This document shows positions 11,570 to 23,941 of a DNA stretch of 64,000 bases, one piece after another; positions within the stretch are counted from its first letter, which is position 1; each line of letters begins with the position of its first letter. The DNA lies in contig NC_092052.1 in assembly GCF_003086295.3 (NCBI RefSeq), positions 28,805,427 through 28,869,426 on the forward strand, given 5' to 3'. The position numbers and the translations under genes were made by a program. The stretch is from Arachis hypogaea. Its lineage: Eukaryota > Streptophyta > Magnoliopsida > Fabales > Fabaceae. The notes below the pieces were generated by a model. It ran no database searches and was not told the origin of the DNA. It saw nothing but the letters and a program-made list of their open reading frames with translations.

Positions 11570-11872
11570 TTTAATGTTATTTTTTATGCTTTCTCTCAAG
11601 AACCGTCGAACCGATGATGTGTTCACGGATTCTGATCCTGATTTCTTTGTTCAGGGTATCTCCAATCTAGTCCCTTCAAACGTTCTACCTAATGCTGCAT
11701 TGGATAGAGATGGCGGATATTTGGCTTATTACAGGCTTGCTCAGAGGTTTACAGACACCAAAGGAATCATTGTTAATACCTTCTCGGAGTTGGAGAGGTA
11801 TGCTTTTGATGCATTATCGGACGGCAAAATAGGAGTTCCTCCAATCTATTCTGTTGGCCCTTTGATTGAGTT
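11570..11872 (+). pseudogene. UGT71-type pseudogene, 5' surviving part
   Basis: The reading includes SDPDFFVQGIS, LAYYRLAQRFTDTKG, IIVNTFSELERYAFDAL and YSVGPLIEF, which align with the middle of the intact UGT at 1-931. The first half of the gene, with the catalytic His, is missing. At 11873 the reading is cut by the 5' LTR of element D and continues at 45231. The five bases gagtt (11868-11872) are the left target duplication. Confidence 0.88.
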
Positions 11873-13350
11873 TGATAAACCCTAATTTTGTGATTTATCT
11901 TGTGTTGAATTGAGGGAATTTTATAAACTTATCTCACATTTATTCAATGAAATAGCATGGTTGTTATAATTCTCCCTAATTTGTGCTTAAGAGTGAAAAC
12001 ATGCTTTTTAGCCCCTAAAATAGCTAAATTTTAATTCACTTTAATTCCATTCGATGCCTTGATATGTTTGTTGAGTGATTTCCGGTTCATAAGGCAAGTA
12101 TTGGATGGAAGAAGTGAAGAGAAAAATATGCAAAGTGGAGAATTCATGAAGAAATGAGCATTTGGAGGATTGAAGGCCACGCGCACGCGTCACCCACGCG
12201 CACGCATGACGTTAGTCACGTGATCTCATTAAAGTGAAGACGCTGATGGCGATTTCTGAGCCAGCCAGGCCCAAATCCAACTCATTTCTGAAGCTATTTG
12301 ATGCATAATTCAAGATTGTGCAATGGGGGAGCAATTAGTTAGTGTAGGAAGCATGCCTTAGGTTAGTTCTAGAGAGAGAAGCTCCATCTTCTCTCTAGAA
12401 ATTAGGGTTTTTAGTTTAATTTCTTCTTAGATTTAGGTTTTAATTCTTGTTTTCATGTTATTTTCTTTACAATTTCTTGTTCCTACATCTTTGTTCTCTT
12501 AGTTTATATTGTTAATTTCCCCTTTATGCCTCTTTTTATATTGATGAACTCTAGTTGAATTTGGATTTCCTTTTAATGCAATTTATATTTTATGTTTCTT
12601 TGATGTTCAATTGAGTTGCTATTGTTAATTTCTTGTATTGGGTAGTAGTAGATTTTATTATTTCTTGCAATTTATGATGCTTTCCTTTTATGCCTTCCAA
12701 GTGTTTGATAAAATGCTTGGTTGGATGTTAGAGTAGCTTTTTGAGTATTCTTGACTTGGAAAGAGAAATTATGCAATCTTGAGTCATCAATACCCAATTT
12801 AGATTGGTGATTTAGAGTTGTTAGTTAATATTATTTCCATTAACTTTAATCTCTTGCTAATTCAATTAGTGAGTTGATTAGGACTTTTGGATTGAGATTA
12901 ACTAGTCTTATTTGATTTTCTCTCAATGTGAAGATAACATTATACCTTCTTCCTATGTTGAAGATGACTAAATAGGATTAGCTCTTGTTAACTATTGTAT
13001 GATAATTAATGACTAGGATAGAAAGCATTGATTCTCAATCCTTGCCTTGAATGTCTCTCTTTAGTATTTGTTATCTTTAGTTATTTTCTTTAATTTCTTG
13101 TCATTTATCTTCTTGCTCTTTTATCAACCCAACTCGTAAAACTCATAACCAATAATTGAGCACTCGATTGTGATTCCTAGGGAGAATGACCCAGGACTAA
13201 TACTCTCGGTTATCTTTGTTGGGTTAGACTTGTGACAACCAAAAATTAAACTTTGATTGAGCATTACTTGTCGGTTTAGAACTATACCTGCAACCAAGTT
13301 ATTTCCTCTAACCGAGAAGAAAATTCTAAGCCAACGGTTCTGCTCTTTCA
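11873..13350 (+). repeat. Element D 5' LTR
   Basis: 1478 bp, TG...CA ends. An ACGCGT/CGCGCACGCG-type tract at about 12178-12216 is followed by a degenerate TATA position (gctatttgatgc, about 12291). An AGAGAGAAGCTCC...CTCTCTAGAA region follows. It aligns along its full length with 43715-45225. Confidence 0.9.
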
Positions 13351-13356
13351 AGTTTT

Positions 13357-13374
13357 TGGCGCCGTTGCCGGGGA
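13357..13374 (+). other. Element D primer-binding site
   Basis: TGGCGCCGTTGCCGGGGA lies 6 bp after the LTR end. This is a common plant Ty3-type tRNA primer site. Confidence 0.85.
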
Positions 13375-13518
13375 GTTGCAATGTGTGCTTGTTATTGGTT
13401 ATTGTTCATATGTGAATATTGTAAATAGTTTACTTTTTGTTTGTTTGCTAGTTTTGGTTTATGAGTTTGTTTTCTTTATTTCTTCTTAGTTTTTGTTTTT
13501 GTTTTCCCTTTTCTCACT

Positions 13519-14221
13519 ATGAATTCTCATCCCTTTGACTATTAGTTTGGTTCAAACTATGTTGTAGGAAATGAAAGCTTTAATGGAGGTATGCATCAAG
13601 GATCTGGGAATCAAAGATGAGAGGAGTCTCAAGCATATGGATACTCTTCTTGGCAACAACCTCCTTCAGTTTCTTATGGGTATAATCCAATTCCTAATGC
13701 ATACCAACCTAATGGATGTGGTGACCCTCATTGTAGTTGTCAACCACAACCACCACATGTATATGACCCCTTCCCTCAACATAGTCCTCAACAACCTTAC
13801 TCACAAGCCCCATACCACCATTCACCTCCACATGATCCTAACCTATATCCACCATACCAACAACCATATGAGCCATACTTAGAGCCACCACCATTCCAAC
13901 ATCAATATTCTTAAGAACCATCAATTCCATATACATCACCTCCATACCCTTACCAAGATGAACCACCTTCCAATTATGAACCCATTTCCCCATATAATGA
14001 ACTCTCTCTTCCACTACCTCCTCCAATGGATGAAACTCTCCAAACCTTCTTGCAAGAACAACAAAAATATATTAGCTCTTATATCCAAAGGCAAGAAGAG
14101 AAGCAAAAGGAGCTAAAGAAGCTAGAAGTCATGGTTGCTACCATGGCGGAAGCCATTAACCACATGGCCTCCCACCTAAGCTCATGCATCCCAAGTACTC
14201 CCATCAACGAATGTGGAGGAT
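13519..14221 (+). pseudogene. Element D ORF1, N-terminal part (proline/tyrosine/glutamine-rich)
   Basis: In one frame from ATG at 13519 the reading is MNSHPFDY, then a long Pro/Gln/Tyr-rich segment (PQHSPQQPYSQAP, YEPYLEPPPFQ) and a Lys/Glu-rich helix (QRQEEKQKELKKLE). Three in-frame stops break it, near 13548, 13619 and 13911. It is cut at 14222 by element A and continues in frame at 39252. A related N-terminus occurs in element B (30779-29130, minus). No known domain is recognised. By position after the primer site it is the gag-like slot. Confidence 0.7.
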
Positions 14222-15903
14222 TGATGAGCGGATAATTTATACCATTTTTGGCATTATTTTTACATAGTTTTTAGTATGTTTTAGTTACTTTTTATTATAT
14301 TTTTATTAGTTTTTATGCAAAAATCATATTTCTGGACTTTACTATGAGTTTGTGTATTTTTCTGTGATTTCAGGTATTTTCTGGTTGAAATTGAGGGACC
14401 TGAGCAAAAATCTGATTTAGAGGCTGAAAAAGGACTGCAGATGCTGTTGGATTCTGACCCTCCTGCACTCGAAATGGATTTTCTGGATCTATAGAAGCCC
14501 AATTGGCGCGCTCTCAATTGCATTGGAAAGTAGACACCCTGGGCTTTCCATCAATATATAATAGTTCATACTTTGCCCGAGATTTGATCGCCCAAACTGG
14601 CGTCCAAAGCCAGCCTAAAACTTTCTGGCGTAAAACGCCCAAACTGGCACCAGAATTGGAGTTAAATGCATAAACTGGCACCCAAGCTAGAGTTTAACTC
14701 CAAGAACAGCCTATGCACGAAAAAGCTTCATTGCTTAGCCCAAGCACATACCAAGTGGGCCCCGGAAGTGGATTTCTGCACTATCTGCACTTAGTTACTC
14801 ATTTTTTGTAAACCTAAGTTACTAGTTTAGTATAAATAGCACTTTTTACTATTGTATTCGGATCCAATTTTCATCTTTGGAACATCTCTTGACCATTGTT
14901 CACGTTTTGAAAGGTTGGATTCACGGCCATGCCTAGACTATTTTCACTTATGTATTTTCTACGGTGGAGTTTCTACACCCCATAGATTAAGGTGTGGATC
15001 TCTGCTGTTCTTCATGAATTAATGCAATTACTACTGTGTTTCTATTCAATCACGCTTGATTCTTTTCTAAGATACTCACTCGTACTTCAATCTGGAGAAT
15101 GATATGATCCGTGACACTCTCATTATTCTCAATTCTATGAACGCGTGTCTGACAACCACTTTCGTTCTATCTGAGCTCAACGTAGTCATTGGGCGACAGC
15201 TTGAGTGCATATCTCTTGGATATCTAATACACAGACCGAGTCCGTGAGATTAGTATCTTCGTGGTATAGGCTAGAATCATTGGCAGCATTCCTAAAATCC
15301 GGAAAGTCTAAACCTTGTCTGTGGTATTTTGAGTAGGATCCGGGAAAGGATGACTATGACGAGCTTCAAACCTGTGAATGTTGGGCGCAGTGACAGTGTG
15401 CAAAAGGATCAATGGATTCAATTCCGATGCTAGCGGGAACCGACAGATGATTAGCCATGCGGTAGCTGTGCCTGGTATTTTTCATTCGAAATGAGAAATC
15501 CGACAGTTGATTAGCCGTACAGAAACCGTAGAGGACCATTTTCACTGAGAGGATCTTACAGCTTGCCATGGAAGGGAGCACGCATGATTGGAAGAAGGCA
15601 GTAGGAAAGCGGAGGTTCAGAAGCAAAAAAGCATCTCCAAACGCTTATCTGAAATTCCCACCAATAAATTACATAAGTACTTTATTTTATTTTATGTTTT
15701 ATTTATATTTTAATTATCAAAACCTCATAACCATTTGAATCCGCCTGACTGAGATTTACAAGATGACTATAGCTTACTTTAGGCCGACAATCTCTGTGGG
15801 ATCGACCCTTACTCACGTAAGGTTTATTACTTGGACGACCCAGTGCACTTGCTGGTTAGTTGTGCGGAGATGTGAAAAGTGTGAATCACGATTTTCCACA
15901 CCA
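14222..15903 (+). repeat. Element A 5' LTR
   Basis: 1682 bp. Palindrome boxes of the GGCGTTTAACGCC type (degenerate here) lie at about 14585-14705, and a TATA box, TATAAATA, at 14831-14838. It ends CCACACCA. Aligned along its full length with 37564-39246. Confidence 0.93.
14831..14838 (+). promoter_or_regulatory. TATA box of element A LTR
   Basis: TATAAATA followed by GCACTTTTTACTATTG, with the likely transcript start some 30 bp downstream. The same box is at 38173-38180 in the 3' LTR. Confidence 0.7.
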
Positions 15904-15909
15904 AGTTTT

Positions 15910-15927
15910 TGGCACCGTTGCCGGGGA
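15910..15927 (+). other. Element A primer-binding site
   Basis: TGGCACCGTTGCCGGGGA, 6 bp after the LTR end. It differs from the D site by one base. Confidence 0.85.
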
Positions 15928-16817
15928 TTGTTCGAGTTTGGACAACTGACGGTTCATCTTGTTGCTTAGATTAGGTAATTTTATTTTATGTTTAAACTTT
16001 TTATTTTTATTTTCGAAAAAATACAAAAAAAAATTATTTAGTTTTCGAAAAATTCATGCATTGTGTTCTTCTTTGATCTTCAAGTTGTTCTTGATGATTT
16101 TCCTTGTTTAATCTTGTGACTTTCTTGTTTTGTATCTTTTCTTATTTTTCATATGCATTTTCGAATTCATAGTGTCTAAATATTAAAATTTTTTAAGTTT
16201 GGTGTCTTGCATGTTTTTCTTTTCTTAAAAATTTTCAAAAATATGTTCTTGGTGTTCATCTTGACATTCAAAGTGTTCTTGCATGCATTATTTGTTTTTA
16301 TCTTAATTTCTTATGTCTTGTTACATTTTGTTGTTTTTCTCTCCCCTCATTAAAAATTCAAAAATAAAAAAAATCTTTCCCTTATTCTTCTAATAAATTT
16401 CGAAATTTTGGGATTGACTTAGTCAAAAATTTTCAAAATTTGGTTGTTTCTTATTAGTCAAGTCAAAATTTTAATTTAAAAATCCTATCTTTTTAAATTT
16501 TCTTTCATGTTTTTCGAAAATTTTAAAATTGATTTTCAAAATCTTTTTCTTATTTCTACTTCATATTTTCGAATTTATCACTAACAATTAATGTTTTGAT
16601 TCAAAAATTTCAAGTTGTTACTTGCCTATTAAGAAAGGATCAATCTTTAAATTCTAGAATCATATCTTTTAGTTTCTTGTTAGTCAAGTAATCAACTTTA
16701 ATTTCAAAAATCAAATCTTTTTAATTTCCTTTTCAAATCTTTTTCAAAACTTAATTTTAAAATCTTTTTCTAACTTCTTATCTTTTCAAAATTGATTTTC
16801 AAATCTTTTTCAATTAA
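15928..16817 (+). other. Element A leader, first part
   Basis: T-rich untranslated leader with many TTTTCAAAATC-like runs and no ORF. It is interrupted at 16818 by element B and resumes at 32269. Gag starts at 32718. Confidence 0.7.
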
Positions 16818-17166
16818 TGACGAACTGGATTTCCAGTCGGTAAAGAAATTCACATTTATATGATCGCGTTGTAAGTATAGCTTCTAAACCAACAGAAAAT
16901 CCTTTCGTACAAATGTTTGGTTGTCACAAGTAACAAACCCAATAAATTTTATAAACCGAAGTATTTAAACCTCGGGTCGTCTTCTTAAGGAATTGCAGGA
17001 AAGTATGATTTATTATTGGTTATGGAAAACAGTATTTTTTTTTTGGGTTTTGAAAAGGTTTGAACAAGAGAAATAAATTGCAGGAATTAGTAAATCAATA
17101 ACTAAGAAAACTCTAGACAAGGTATGAGAATTTGGAAGTCCTATCCTAGTTATCCTTATTGATGGT

Positions 17167-18755
17167 TGATGAATGGATTTTTGACGGTTTAGAAATTCAC
17201 TAATAAAATCTCGTTGTAAAGTATAGTTTCTAAACCAAGCAACAATCCTTTCATACAAAAAGTTGTTTGTCACTAGTACAAACCCCTAAAATTTATAAAC
17301 CGAAGTATTGGACCTCGGGTCGTTCTCCCTAGGAATTACAATAAAGTGTCTTGTTATTGGTTATGAGTTATTTTGGGGTTTTGGATAAGAAGCATGAAAA
17401 GTAAATGGCAATGAAAATAAACTAACAACTATAAAAGGCTCTTGGTAAGGTGTGAGAACTAGAAGTCCTATCCTAGTTATCCTCCTCAATTGTGATGAGA
17501 ATTATTCATTGCTACCACTTAGTTAACCCTTACTAATTAAAGGAAAGTCAAGTGGATGAATTGACTTGAGCCACAAGTCCTAGCCAACTCCCAAGGAAAG
17601 ACTAGCTTTAGTGCACCCCAAACCAATTAGCAATCTCTCCAATTATCAATCAACAAAGGAATTAGATAACTCAAGTGTCACTAATTACTCTACCTAGGCC
17701 AAGAGGAACAAAATCTACACTAAAACTAAAAGAGACATTTCAACAAACACATAAAGTGCAAGAGGAGTAAACATTATTAAATGCAAGAATTAAAGGAATC
17801 TACAACTACAAAAACAAGAGATCAACAATAGAAAAGCAAAGAAAACACATTTATTATGAATTACCTTTATTGAATTGAGAGAGAGTAAAAGGAACAATAC
17901 TAGATCTATAACAAAATACAAGAACAACATAAAGGAAATTGTAATAAAAGAATGGAAGAAGATTGAATGTAGCAACAAAGAATTGAGAGATAGAAGTGGA
18001 AGAAAGCAAAGATTAAAACCTAAATCTAAAGCCTAAACCTAATTCTAATCCTAATTCTAGAGAGAAGAGAGAGCTTCTCTCTCTAGAAACTAACTCTCAC
18101 TACTAAACTAAGCTAAAACTAAACTAATGGTAACTAACTTCTAAAGTATGAAAAGTATGTAAAAGTATGTTGATTCCCTTTCAATCCTTGGCTTAAATAG
18201 CATCAGAAATGAGTTGGATTGGGCCCACAAGGCTTCTAAAATCGCTGGCCACGTTTGCATTAAGTGGGTCATGTGCCACCATCGGCGCGTCCGCGTACCG
18301 TGCGCGTGCGCGCCCCTATGCGCGATGCAACTATGGCAAATCTTATATTGTTTCGAAGCTCCAGATGTTAGCTTTCCAACCCAACTGGAACCGCATCAAT
18401 TGGACCTCTGTAGCTCAAGTTATGGTCGTTTAAGTGCAAAGAGGTCGGCTTGACAGCTTTCCGGTTCTTTCATTTCTTCATGAGTTCTCCAACTTTTCAT
18501 GCTTTCTTTCTTCATCCCCTTGATCCAATCTTTGCCTCCTAAACCTTAAATCACTTAACAAACATATCAAGGCATCTAATAGAATCAAGGTGAATTAAAT
18601 TTAGCTATTTTGAGTCCTAAAAAGCATGTTTTCACATTCAAGCACAATTAAAGGAGAATATACAAAACCATGCTATTTCTTGAATAAATATGGGTAAAAG
18701 GTGATAAAATCCCCAAAAATCAATACAAGATAAACCCTACAAATGGGGTTTGTCA
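17167..18755 (-). repeat. Element C 3' LTR (complete)
   Basis: 1589 bp, TGATGAATGG...TTTGTCA on the plus strand. TATA-like CTATTTAAG (minus) is at about 18200-18192, with the CGCG-rich tract at 18283-18326 upstream of it. The short ORFs inside (for example 17790-17978) have identical copies in the other LTR and are not genes. Confidence 0.93.
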
Positions 18756-18792
18756 ACCTCCCCACACTTAAACCAAGCATGTCCTCATGCTT
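18756..18792 (-). other. Element C outer hairpin and polypurine tract
   Basis: On the minus strand a perfect 7-bp stem AAGCATG/CATGCTT with loop AGGA (18792-18775) is followed directly by GGTTTAAGTGTGGGGAGGT, which abuts the LTR. The purine tract would prime plus-strand DNA synthesis. The hairpin role is unknown. Confidence 0.8.
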
Positions 18793-20246
18793 AAACCAAG
18801 AATGAAGTAAGGGTATGGCATTTATTCAATGGAAACTAACTAAATGCAATCTACCTATATGCAACTATCTAAATGAATGCAAGTGCTTGGTCAAAATAAA
18901 TCAATTCCCAAGAAACATATATGCACAAGGGCTAAGGACTAGCAAGTCTAATCCACAATTGAATTGAGTTATTGAATATTTTTACAAACTTGCATGAAGA
19001 ATGATGATCATAGGTGAAAACATGTAATTGAGCATCAAACCCTCACCGGATGTGTTTGCACTCTATTCGCTCAAGTGTTTAGGGTTGATTCACTCAATTC
19101 TCCTCTATTTCATGCTTTCCAAGATTTGTTTTTCTTCTAACAATCAACATTTATTTCATGCATGCATACAAGTATCATGAGGTCTTTTCATTGGTTGTAA
19201 TGGGGCTAAGGTCAAGGTAGGATGCATATTTGGTCAAGTGAGCTTGAAATTTGAATCTTTGATAAGTTTAAACTTCCCACCTAACCTATGACATCCTATA
19301 CAATTAAGTTCTAATCTAGCTACCCATTTTTCACCTTTTCACATACTCATGCATTTTCTTTTCATTTCACAACTCATATGCATTGATCTTATTGAGCTTC
19401 ACCTTGGGGCATTTTGTCCCCTTTTTATTTCTTTCTTTTTTTCGTTTTCTTTCTTTTTCCATTTTTTTCTATACTTTTTATATATTTTTTTTTGTTTTTC
19501 TCATTTTTTCTTTCTTTCAAACTATATACAAGAGTACCAATGCATAAGGTCTATACATTTAATCAATACATGAGCATGTACCCAATTCCCAATATTTACA
19601 ATAATAATACAAAACTACCCTTTTATTCACCCAATGTCCCAAGGTTCCCACACTTGAATGATACACACACTCTAGCCTAAGCTAATCAAAGATCCAAATA
19701 AGGACTTTTATTGTTTTCCGCTTTAAGGCTTGTAATGTGCTAAATTAAGAACAAGTGGGTTAATCGTAGGCTCAAATTTGGCTAACAATGGAAGATAAAA
19801 GGTAGGCTATTTGGGTAAGTGAGCTAAATGAAATGATGGCCTCAATCACATAAATGCATGAATACACAAAATAATGGACATAAAGAATCAAACAAATCAA
19901 AGATTACAATCATAGAAAGAGAATAATGCACACAAGAAGGAAAAATAAGTGGTTATAAGATGTAACCACATCATTAGGCTCAAGTCTCACAAGCTTGTGT
20001 TCTTAGCTCAAAACATGATCCATAATATATATAATTCAAGCAAGTTCTATGAAGAGTTTTCACTCAAATCAATTGAGGTGCCCTATAGATAGAAATCCTT
20101 GAAAAATTTCATTATTTTGACTAAGCTTATTGTGTATACATATGCAAAAATAAGAAAATGCAAGTAAAAAATCCTAAAATCCTAGAATGAAATGCAAAAG
20201 TATTGGAGTTAGAAATTTGTCACCCAAGATTGCCGATCGGTCGGAC
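18793..20246 (-). other. Element C region between the two hairpin-purine modules
   Basis: Untranslated. It holds a long A/G-rich tract on the minus strand (about 19520-19410). Related sequence occurs in D (42225-43674) and B (23942-25601). No ORF is supported; ORFs at 19349-19680 are readings of the low-complexity tract. Confidence 0.65.
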
Positions 20247-20286
20247 GACCTCCCCACACTTAAAAGTTTGCACCGTCCTCGGTGCA
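20247..20286 (-). other. Element C inner hairpin and purine motif
   Basis: On the minus strand a 7-bp perfect stem TGCACCG/CGGTGCA with loop AGGA (20286-20269), then TTTTAAGTGTGGGGAGGTCG. It overlaps the end of the ORF2 remnant. It is the same arrangement as at the LTR border, 1.49 kb away. Confidence 0.8.
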
Positions 20287-20369
20287 CTCAAAGATGAGCA
20301 AGGGGGTACGACGACTCTCCGGATTGCTATGTGTTCTTTCTTCCGCCTCCATGGTTGCTTGTGGTGCAT
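20260..20369 (-). pseudogene. Element C ORF2 remnant
   Basis: From ATG at 20369 the minus strand reads MHHKQPWRRKKEHIAI. A neighbouring frame ends RTPLLIFECTEDGANF at a stop at 20262-20260. The same start and end occur in D at 42070-42211 (MVCHKQKRKREKEHA; RTPLLIFEYTEDGANF). It is probably the two ends of a deleted basic ORF2, joined by a frameshift. Function unknown. Confidence 0.55.
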
Positions 20370-21179
20370 TCGTTATGAAAAACAAAAATAAAACACCATA
20401 AGATGAGAAGATATAAAAGCAAGGAAGCATACATTGTTGGAATGAGGTAAATCACTAGAATGAGGTGAGTGAATTAGTGTGACATTAAGAAATATTAGGT
20501 GTGTGAATTCTAAATTGCGCGGTTTAGAATACACATTAGCATAAAAGCTATGTCACAAAAGAAGCATGCACTTCACTTATCCTAGTGTGCTTGAGATGCT
20601 TTAAGTAAGCTTGTAAGGTAAGACAAGCATTAGAGAAGCATGAAAGCATTCAAGTCAAACATATGGATGGATATAACCATGAACACAATGCATTAAGGTA
20701 AATGCACAACATCATCCATCAAGAGGTTGCCTAATCGAGGGAAAAGGATCCAAATCACATGGTGGCTAGCTACAACATGCAATTCAAAAGAGTTATAAGC
20801 TCGAAGAAAATTCTCATCACTTGGTATTTTTCAAAAGGTAAGCACGAAGAACTCAAAACCAAGTAACAAAATATAACCTCAATCATAGAATCCAACAAAG
20901 ATTATCTAAAAACATTCATGCTAAAATAGCATTTAGGCAATAAGGGATATAACAATGTATAGTAAACAAAGTCAATACTCCAACACTTATGATGAAAAGA
21001 GAGAAAATAAAATGAAAACTAAACTAAAACTAACGAATTAACTAACCCACTAACTAATTAACTAACTAAAATAAATGGTTATCAATGGTGTTTGGAAGTG
21101 TTGGATGAGGGGTAGGAGAAAGGAGAAGGAAAGAAATAGAAAGAGGAGAAGAAAAGAAATGTGGTGAAGGAAGGAAATC
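20370..21179 (-). other. Element C interior, no gene seen
   Basis: A-rich untranslated sequence including TTAGTTAG-type repeats (about 21035-21070) that match D at about 41030-41055. Confidence 0.6.
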
Positions 21180-21420
21180 CGCGCTTACGCGCGCGCGGAT
21201 GGCTTATTTCGAGAGTGACGCGTACGCGTCATGTGCGCGAGCGCGCAAATAGGTTTGTGCCAAAGGCACAATGTTGGCGCGGCGCAGGCACAACTCTCTG
21301 GAAAAATGCATGGATGGTGGAACTTTTCATTCCATGCGTACGCATGCATGGCGCGCTCGCGTGGATGGTCCAAAACGCTTGATGCACGCGTACGCACGTA
21401 GTGCGCGTACGCGTGGATGG
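21180..21420. repeat. Element C interior CGCG-box tract
   Basis: Dense ACGCGT, GCGCGC and GTACGC palindromes. The junction at 21456/21457 marks a deletion from this tract directly into the right LTR. ORFs here are side effects of the repeat. Confidence 0.75.
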
Positions 21421-21456
21421 TGCTCTGTTTTTCAAAATATTTTTAAATTAGGAAGC

Positions 21457-22856
21457 ATTGGTTATGAGTTATTTTGGGGTTTTGGATAAGAAGCATGAAA
21501 AGTAAATGGCAATGAAAATAAACTAACAACTATAAAAGGCTCTTGGTAAGGTGTGAGAACTAGAAGTCCTATCCTAGTTATCCTCCTCAATTGTGATGAG
21601 AATTATTCATTGCTACCACTTAGTTAACCCTTACTAATTAAAGGAAAGTCAAGTGGATGAATTGACTTGAGCCACAAGTCCTAGCCAACTCCCAAGGAAA
21701 GACTAGCTTTAGTGCACCCCAAACCAATTAGCAATCTCTCCAATTATCAATCAACAAAGGAATTAGATAACTCAAGTGTCACTAATTACTCTACCTAGGC
21801 CAAGAGGAACAAAATCTACACTAAAACTAAAAGAGACATTTCAACAAACACATAAAGTGCAAGAGGAGTAAACATTATTAAATGCAAGAATTAAAGGAAT
21901 CTACAACTACAAAAACAAGAGATCAACAATAGAAAAGCAAAGAAAACACATTTATTATGAATTACCTTTATTGAATTGAGAGAGAGTAAAAGGAACAATA
22001 CTAGATCTATAACAAAATACAAGAACAACATAAAGGAAATTGTAATAAAAGAATGGAAGAAGATTGAATGTAGCAACAAAGAATTGAGAGATAGAAGTGG
22101 AAGAAAGCAAAGATTAAAACCTAGATCTAAAAACTAAACCTAATTCTAATCCTAATTCTAGAGAGAAGAGAGAGCTTCTCTCTCTAGAAACTAACTCTCA
22201 CTACTAAACTAAGCTAAAACTAAACTAATGGTAACTAACTTCTAAAGTATGAAAAGTATGTAAAAGTATGTTGATTCCCTTTCAATCCTTGGCTTAAATA
22301 GCATCAGAAATGAGTTGGATTGGGCCCACAAGGCTTCTAAAATCGCTGGCCACGTTTGCATTAAGTGGGTCATGTGCCACCATCGGCGCGTCCGCGTACC
22401 GTGCGCGTGCGCGCCCCTATGCGCGATGCAACTATGGCAAATCTTATATCATTTCGAAGCCCCGGATGTTAGCTTTCCAACCCAACTGGAACCGCATCAA
22501 TTGGACCTCTGTAGCTCAAGTTATGGTCGTTTAAGTGCAAAGAGGTCGGCTTGACAGCTTTCCGGTTCTTTCATTTCTTCATGAGTTCTCCAACTTTTCA
22601 TGCTTTCTTTCTTCATCCCCTTGATCCAATCTTTGCCTCCTAAACCTTAAATCACTTAACAAACATATCAAGGCATCTAATAGAATCAAGGTGAATTAAA
22701 TTTAGCTATTTTGAGTCCTAAAAAGCATGTTTTCACATTCAAGCACAATTAAAGGAGAATATACAAAACCATGCTATTTCTTGAATAAATATGGGTAAAA
22801 GGTGATAAAATCCTCAAAAATCAATACAAGATAAACCCTACAAATGGGGTTTGTCA
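21457..22856 (-). repeat. Element C 5' LTR, 3' end deleted
   Basis: 1400 bp aligned without length change to 17356-18755. The first 189 bp on the plus strand (the U5 end of the LTR) and the primer site are missing. Confidence 0.92.
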
Positions 22857-23902
22857 ATGGTGATGAGAATTGAGTTTTAATCCCACTTAGTTAACCTTTA
22901 CTAAAGCAGAGGAAAGTCAAGTGGACTAATTAGTTTGATCTTCAGGTCCTAGCCAATTTTTAAGAAGGGTCTAGAGTTGTTGGAATTCAATTCAATTAGC
23001 AAAAATAACAATTATCAATCACGATGAGTTTGATAACTCAAGAGTCTCCAATTAATCAATTAAAGCCAAGAATATAAAAGGCTAAATAAAAATCATAAAT
23101 CTGAAATACCTCAATTGCATTAATAATAGAAAATCAATCTAAACATAAAGAGTTCATAAACTAAATTTATAAAATAAATAAAAGGAGCATTGAACCTGAG
23201 AAGAAGTTGAAATCCTAAATCCTTTAAGAGGAATCCTAATCCTAAAACCTAAGAGAGAGGAGAGAACCTCTCTCTCTAAAAACTACATCTAAATTATGAA
23301 AGGTGAATAATGGAAGACTTCTTTTTGAATGCATGCATTCCCCCACTTTATAGCCTCTAATCTGTGTGTTTTGGACTTGGATCTGGGCCAAAAGGGGTTT
23401 CAGAAATCGCTGGGGGCGTTTTTTGCAGTTTCTGCACGTGGCGTCTGTCACGCGTGCGTGTGGGTCACGCATTCGCGTTATCTGGAGTTTTTTCCTGGTC
23501 ATGCGTACGCGTCAGTTACACGTCTGTGTCGTCCATGCGTCCGCATCGCTTGCGTTTTGCGCCAGGCATGCGGTCGCGTCGTCCATGCGTTTGCGTCGCT
23601 GCCTTCTCTTCAAAACTCCATTTTTATACTTTCCTTCCATTTTTGTATGTTTTCTTTCTGTCCTCTAAGCCATTCCTGCCCTGTGAAACCTGAAAGTACT
23701 TAATACACAAATCAAGGCATCGGATGGTAATAAAGGATAAATAAATTTTAATATTAATAAAGCATAGGAAACATATTTTTATAAATCTCATAAAATGAGG
23801 AAGGAATGGTAAAACCATGCAGTTTATATGAATAAGTAGGTGAAGAGTTGATAAAAACCACTCAATTGAGTACAAGATAAACCTTGAAGTAGTGGTTTAT
23901 CA

Positions 23903-23941
23903 ACCTCCCCACACTTAAACATTAGCATGTCCTCATGCTAA
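23903..23941 (-). other. Element B outer hairpin and polypurine tract
   Basis: On the minus strand an 8-bp perfect stem TTAGCATG/CATGCTAA with loop AGGA (23941-23922), then TGTTTAAGTGTGGGGAGGT up to the LTR. Confidence 0.82.

Larger units (their letters stand above)
17167..22856 (-). mobile_element. Element C: youngest, internally deleted LTR element inside the B LTR
   Basis: Perfect target duplication atggt (17162-17166 and 22857-22861). The left LTR, 17167-18755, is complete (1589 bp). The right LTR, 21457-22856, lacks its first 189 bp. The shared 1400 bp differ at only about eight positions by eye, so it is recent. The primer site and ORF1 are gone. What remains inside is a CGCG tract (21180-21420), a short ORF2 remnant and both hairpin-purine modules. 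Confidence 0.92.
16818..23902 (-). repeat. Element B 3' LTR, split by element C
   Basis: Pieces are 16818-17166 and 22862-23902 (22857-22861 is the duplicated atggt). Ends are TGACGAACTGG and GTTTATCA on the plus strand. TATA box CTATAAA (minus) is at 23353-23347, and the CGCG-rich tract at about 23430-23600 is upstream of it. By eye about 17 differences occur in the first 349 bp against the other LTR. Confidence 0.9.

Noticed and set aside
17177..17186. Alternative start of element C at TGACGG (17182)
   Set aside because: It gives no target duplication; starting at TGATGAATGG (17167) gives a perfect atggt duplication and aligns with the start of the B LTR.
17790..22554. Pairs of identical short ORFs (17790-17978 with 21891-22079; 18209-18453 with 22310-22554)
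   Set aside because: They lie in the two LTRs of element C and are duplicated with them; no protein similarity.
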